From: Candidatus Gallibacteroides avistercoris
GTDB taxonomy: Bacteria > Bacteroidota > Bacteroidia > Bacteroidales > CHK158-818
Length of the DNA: 8,039 nucleotides
Direction of reading: 5' to 3'
Assembly: GCA_018714665.1 (NCBI GenBank)
Contig: DVNA01000117.1
Coordinates: 1 to 8,039, forward strand
A program made the translations under genes and the position numbers. Below the pieces are notes generated by a model. The model had not been told where the DNA came from. It saw only the letters and a list, made by a program, of their open reading frames with translations, and searched no databases. This document shows positions 7,016-8,039 of the stretch, one piece after another. The first letter of the stretch is position 1. The number at the start of each line of letters is the position of its first letter.

Positions 7016-7433
7016 AGCTTGTCGGTATTTTTTCGTCTTTTTCTGTTACTTTAAAAAAACTTCGGTATTGAAATGCCATTGCATAATTGACAATATTAAT
7101 GGCTTTCTCCGGATTTCCGTCGGACCATTTGAATAACAAATCGAGGGCGGCCCGCTCCGATCGGCTTCCCATCACAATACCGTGCTGCTCTAACAGGTAA
7201 GATTTCCAGGTGGACCACGTTTCGGATACCGAAGCATCTTTAAAGGGCGTATTTACCGTTACCGCATCTACCGACATAACGGCATCTATATCATTGGCAT
7301 CTGTTTTCAGGGACTCCCATAGCTTAACAAACGCTTTCATTTTTACGGCATTTCCACAGGAGGCAATATACGACCGCAGCTCCTGGTCTGCGGCCGTTAA
7401 GGTGTTGAATATTTTATTCCACTTATTTTTCAT
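6996..7433 (-). CDS. Putative phage replication protein (replisome-organiser-like C-terminus), 145 aa
   Basis: A helical 145-aa protein. Its C-terminal part, with the pattern W-x2-W-x3-L near residues 73-80 and the WSDGNPEKAINIVNYAMAFQ segment at 103-122 followed by YRSFF, resembles the ending common in small phage replication-initiation and helicase-loader-partner proteins. In that family this helix pair is often written as gNpeeAi.II..ai..gyksff. This is recognition from memory and not a firm family assignment. It precedes and overlaps the DnaC-like gene by 20 bases, the expected place for an initiator or loader adaptor. I use ATG 7433, inside the last codons of the upstream gene (11-base overlap). 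A longer frame exists only through a TTG start at 7502 that would lie entirely within the previous gene. Confidence 0.65.
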   Translation of the reverse strand: MKNKWNKIFNTLTAADQELRSYIASCGNAVKMKAFVKLWESLKTDANDIDAVMSVDAVTVNTPFKDASVSETWSTWKSYLLEQHGIVMGSRSERAALDLLFKWSDGNPEKAINIVNYAMAFQYRSFFKVTEKDEKIPTSYESDNF

Positions 7434-7707
7434 TGTGTTTCTTTTTTCTGTTTTGACGGATGTATTTTCTGTACTCGGCCTCTTTTTGCAGTAATTTTTC
7501 AATCAGTTCGGGTAAAGAGGTTGCCCCCATGGTGGTTTTCCTGCCGGAGATATTAAAAACCCCGGTAACCCGGTTTTTCTTATACCGGATATGCGCCTCG
7601 TGAAGGTTGGGAATAAGAGAAGATAAACGTTGAAAACCCGTTTCGTGGGCCGACGTTCCGTGGCAGATAGACACTTCCGCGTTGGAAAGAGACTGATAGT
7701 TTTGCAT
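7423..7707 (-). CDS. Hypothetical 94-aa protein, tandem paralogue of the edge gene
   Basis: I do not recognise a family. Residues 38-73 look like a compact beta-beta-alpha unit (HIRYKKNRVTGVFNISGRKT, then TSLPELIEKLLQ), and the tail (75-94) is a charged, basic helix rich in Lys and Arg, suggesting nucleic-acid contact. The last 33 codons lie in a DNA segment repeated almost exactly in the gene that enters from the right edge. It is the first complete gene after the promoter near 7907-7937 and is preceded by the structured leader region. The next gene starts within its final codons. Start ATG 7707 is the only suitable one, with an AT-rich, Shine-Dalgarno-free leader. A small DNA-binding regulator or replication accessory role is possible but unproven. 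Confidence 0.65.
   Translation of the reverse strand: MQNYQSLSNAEVSICHGTSAHETGFQRLSSLIPNLHEAHIRYKKNRVTGVFNISGRKTTMGATSLPELIEKLLQKEAEYRKYIRQNRKKKHNEK
7441..7521. repeat. Direct repeat, copy 1 (81 bp within window)
   Basis: This segment matches 7959-8039 at 80 of 81 positions, offset by 518 bp. The only difference is T7467 against C7985. It covers the 3' coding part of the 94-aa gene. Similarity stops abruptly at 7441, close to the end of that gene. Its other end is not defined because copy 2 is cut by the window edge. Confidence 0.95.
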
Positions 7708-7713
7708 AATATA

Positions 7714-7811
7714 TAAAACAAAAGGTATCCGTGCCTGTCCCGCTGTCTAACACATCCAGTCTCTGATGCTGTACGGCCATTAAGCCAGTACACGGGGGTA
7801 CACGGATACCT
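7714..7811 (-). terminator. Possible attenuator/terminator stem with T-rich tail
   Basis: The perfect 11-bp inverted repeat AGGTATCCGTG (7811-7801) and CACGGATACCT (7733-7723) is followed on the minus strand by TTTGTTTTA. The 67-base loop is long for an intrinsic terminator but contains its own hairpin that could bring the arms together. The tail ends about 7 bases before the ATG of the 94-aa gene, so termination here would block the operon. Conditional termination, governed by the competing helix upstream, is an inference. Confidence 0.35.
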
Positions 7812-7902
7812 ATATAGGGTTATACTATGTCTGCGGGCATAAAAAACGCCTGCACGTTTTGATGCAAGCTGCCCTGCATCAGAGACAATATGTTTGTTAG
7901 AC
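7715..7902 (-). ncRNA. Candidate structured leader RNA or small RNA, about 185 nt
   Basis: This 224-base gap between the paralogues is dense with complementary segments, read on the minus strand. A long helix joins GTCTAACA (7902-7895) to its complement at 7752-7745, and inside it GTCTCTGATGC (7886-7876) pairs perfectly with 7769-7759. Within the enclosed region, TGATGCA at 7881-7875 can instead pair with TGCATCA at 7866-7860, and a hairpin with loop TTAATG forms near 7791-7771. AGGTATCCGTG (7811-7801) lies inside that helix but pairs with its complement at 7733-7723 outside it, giving a pseudoknot or mutually exclusive fold. The predicted transcription start falls at the first base of the outer helix. 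The RNA could be an attenuating 5' leader of the 94-aa gene, a separate small RNA, or the repeats could act as DNA (origin or operator). Confidence 0.5.
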
Positions 7903-7906
7903 GTTG

Positions 7907-7937
7907 CAAACATAGTGATTATTTTTTTGAGTTACAA
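7907..7937 (-). promoter_or_regulatory. Bacteroides-type promoter, minus strand
   Basis: On the minus strand, TTG (7937-7935) is followed after 20 bases by TATGTTTG (7914-7907), a full match to the -7 form TAnnTTTG of Bacteroides housekeeping promoters, with a spacing inside the usual range. Predicted transcription would start near 7902-7900. The -33 element overlaps the last codons of the edge gene. It would drive the replication operon and the structured RNA. Confidence 0.7.
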
Positions 7938-8039
7938 GCCATTTTTATGCATTTCTCCCTTTTTTCTGTTTTGACGGATGTATTCTCTGTACTCGGCCTC
8001 TTTTTGCAGTAATTTTTCAATCAGTTCGGGTAAAGAGGT
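7932..8039 (-). CDS. 3' end of a paralogue of the 94-aa gene (partial)
   Basis: A minus-strand frame enters from the right edge and ends with TAA at 7934-7932, giving 35 codons. The visible residues begin TSLPELIEKLLQKEAEYREY and continue IRQNRKKGEMHKNGL. The first 27 residues match the 94-aa protein except for one Lys to Glu change, and then the C-terminal tail differs. The N-terminus and real size lie outside the window. It could be an intact tandem paralogue or a truncated copy left by a duplication. Confidence 0.75.
   Translation of the reverse strand, partial: TSLPELIEKLLQKEAEYREYIRQNRKKGEMHKNGL
7959..8039. repeat. Direct repeat, copy 2 (cut by right edge)
   Basis: The partner of 7441-7521, with one mismatch. 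It encodes the shared C-terminal segment of the edge paralogue. The two copies bracket the structured leader region and its promoter, so recombination between them could delete or amplify a 518-bp unit containing the 94-aa gene and the leader. Confidence 0.95.

Noticed and set aside
6791..7054. Plus-strand 87-codon frame opposite the helicase loader
   Set aside because: It shares the peptide NRARTVL with the minus strand only because of the palindrome. The loader has clear AAA+ motifs.
7434..7502. Extended TTG start for the 145-aa gene
   Set aside because: It would lie wholly within the upstream gene. The ATG at 7433 gives the same kind of short overlap as the neighbouring genes.
7503..7913. 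Minus-strand 136-codon frame spanning the gap and the 94-aa gene
   Set aside because: It lies in another frame over the better-supported 94-aa gene, and over the inverted-repeat region its composition follows the RNA arms rather than protein constraints.

Overview
The window is a gene-dense block in which every supported gene reads on the minus strand, with gaps of a few bases or short overlaps between most genes. It looks like part of a prophage or related capsid-encoding mobile element from a Bacteroidota host. The clues are the AT-leaning composition, the near absence of Shine-Dalgarno sequences, and one good match to the Bacteroides promoter form (TTG, 20 bp, TAnnTTTG). No terminase, portal, integrase, repressor, tape measure or rRNA/tRNA gene is visible, so calling it a full phage rather than a satellite or phage-plasmid is inference.

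Transcription runs from right to left. At the right edge (7932-8039) is the 3' end of a gene whose last codons are nearly identical to those of the next gene (7423-7707), so the two are tandem paralogues. Between them lies a 224-base gap. It holds a promoter and an unusually structured segment of about 185 nt with nested and interlaced inverted repeats, and ends in a hairpin arm plus T-rich tract just before the 94-aa gene. This reads as either a structured leader/attenuator or an independent small RNA.

Next comes a replication module of overlapping genes: a 145-aa protein with a replisome-organiser-like C-terminus, a DnaC/IstB-type AAA+ helicase loader, and a VirE-type P-loop ATPase/helicase. 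Two small genes of unknown function follow (188 and 117 aa), separated by a 75-base AT-rich gap with a short direct repeat.

The left part is virion morphogenesis: an S49 (SppA/ClpP-fold) protease, a 671-aa protein that I interpret as a major capsid protein with an N-terminal scaffold-like region, and a 176-aa probable structural protein. A terminator-like hairpin comes next. The last gene runs off the left edge and carries a strongly acidic tail made of 27-residue repeats encoded by near-identical 81-bp DNA units.

Together the operon would load a helicase and replicate the element, then build and proteolytically mature a capsid. The most notable features are the structured RNA region, the recent partial gene duplication, the acidic repeat tail, a 22-bp perfect palindrome inside the helicase-loader gene, and the direct abutment of replication and capsid genes.
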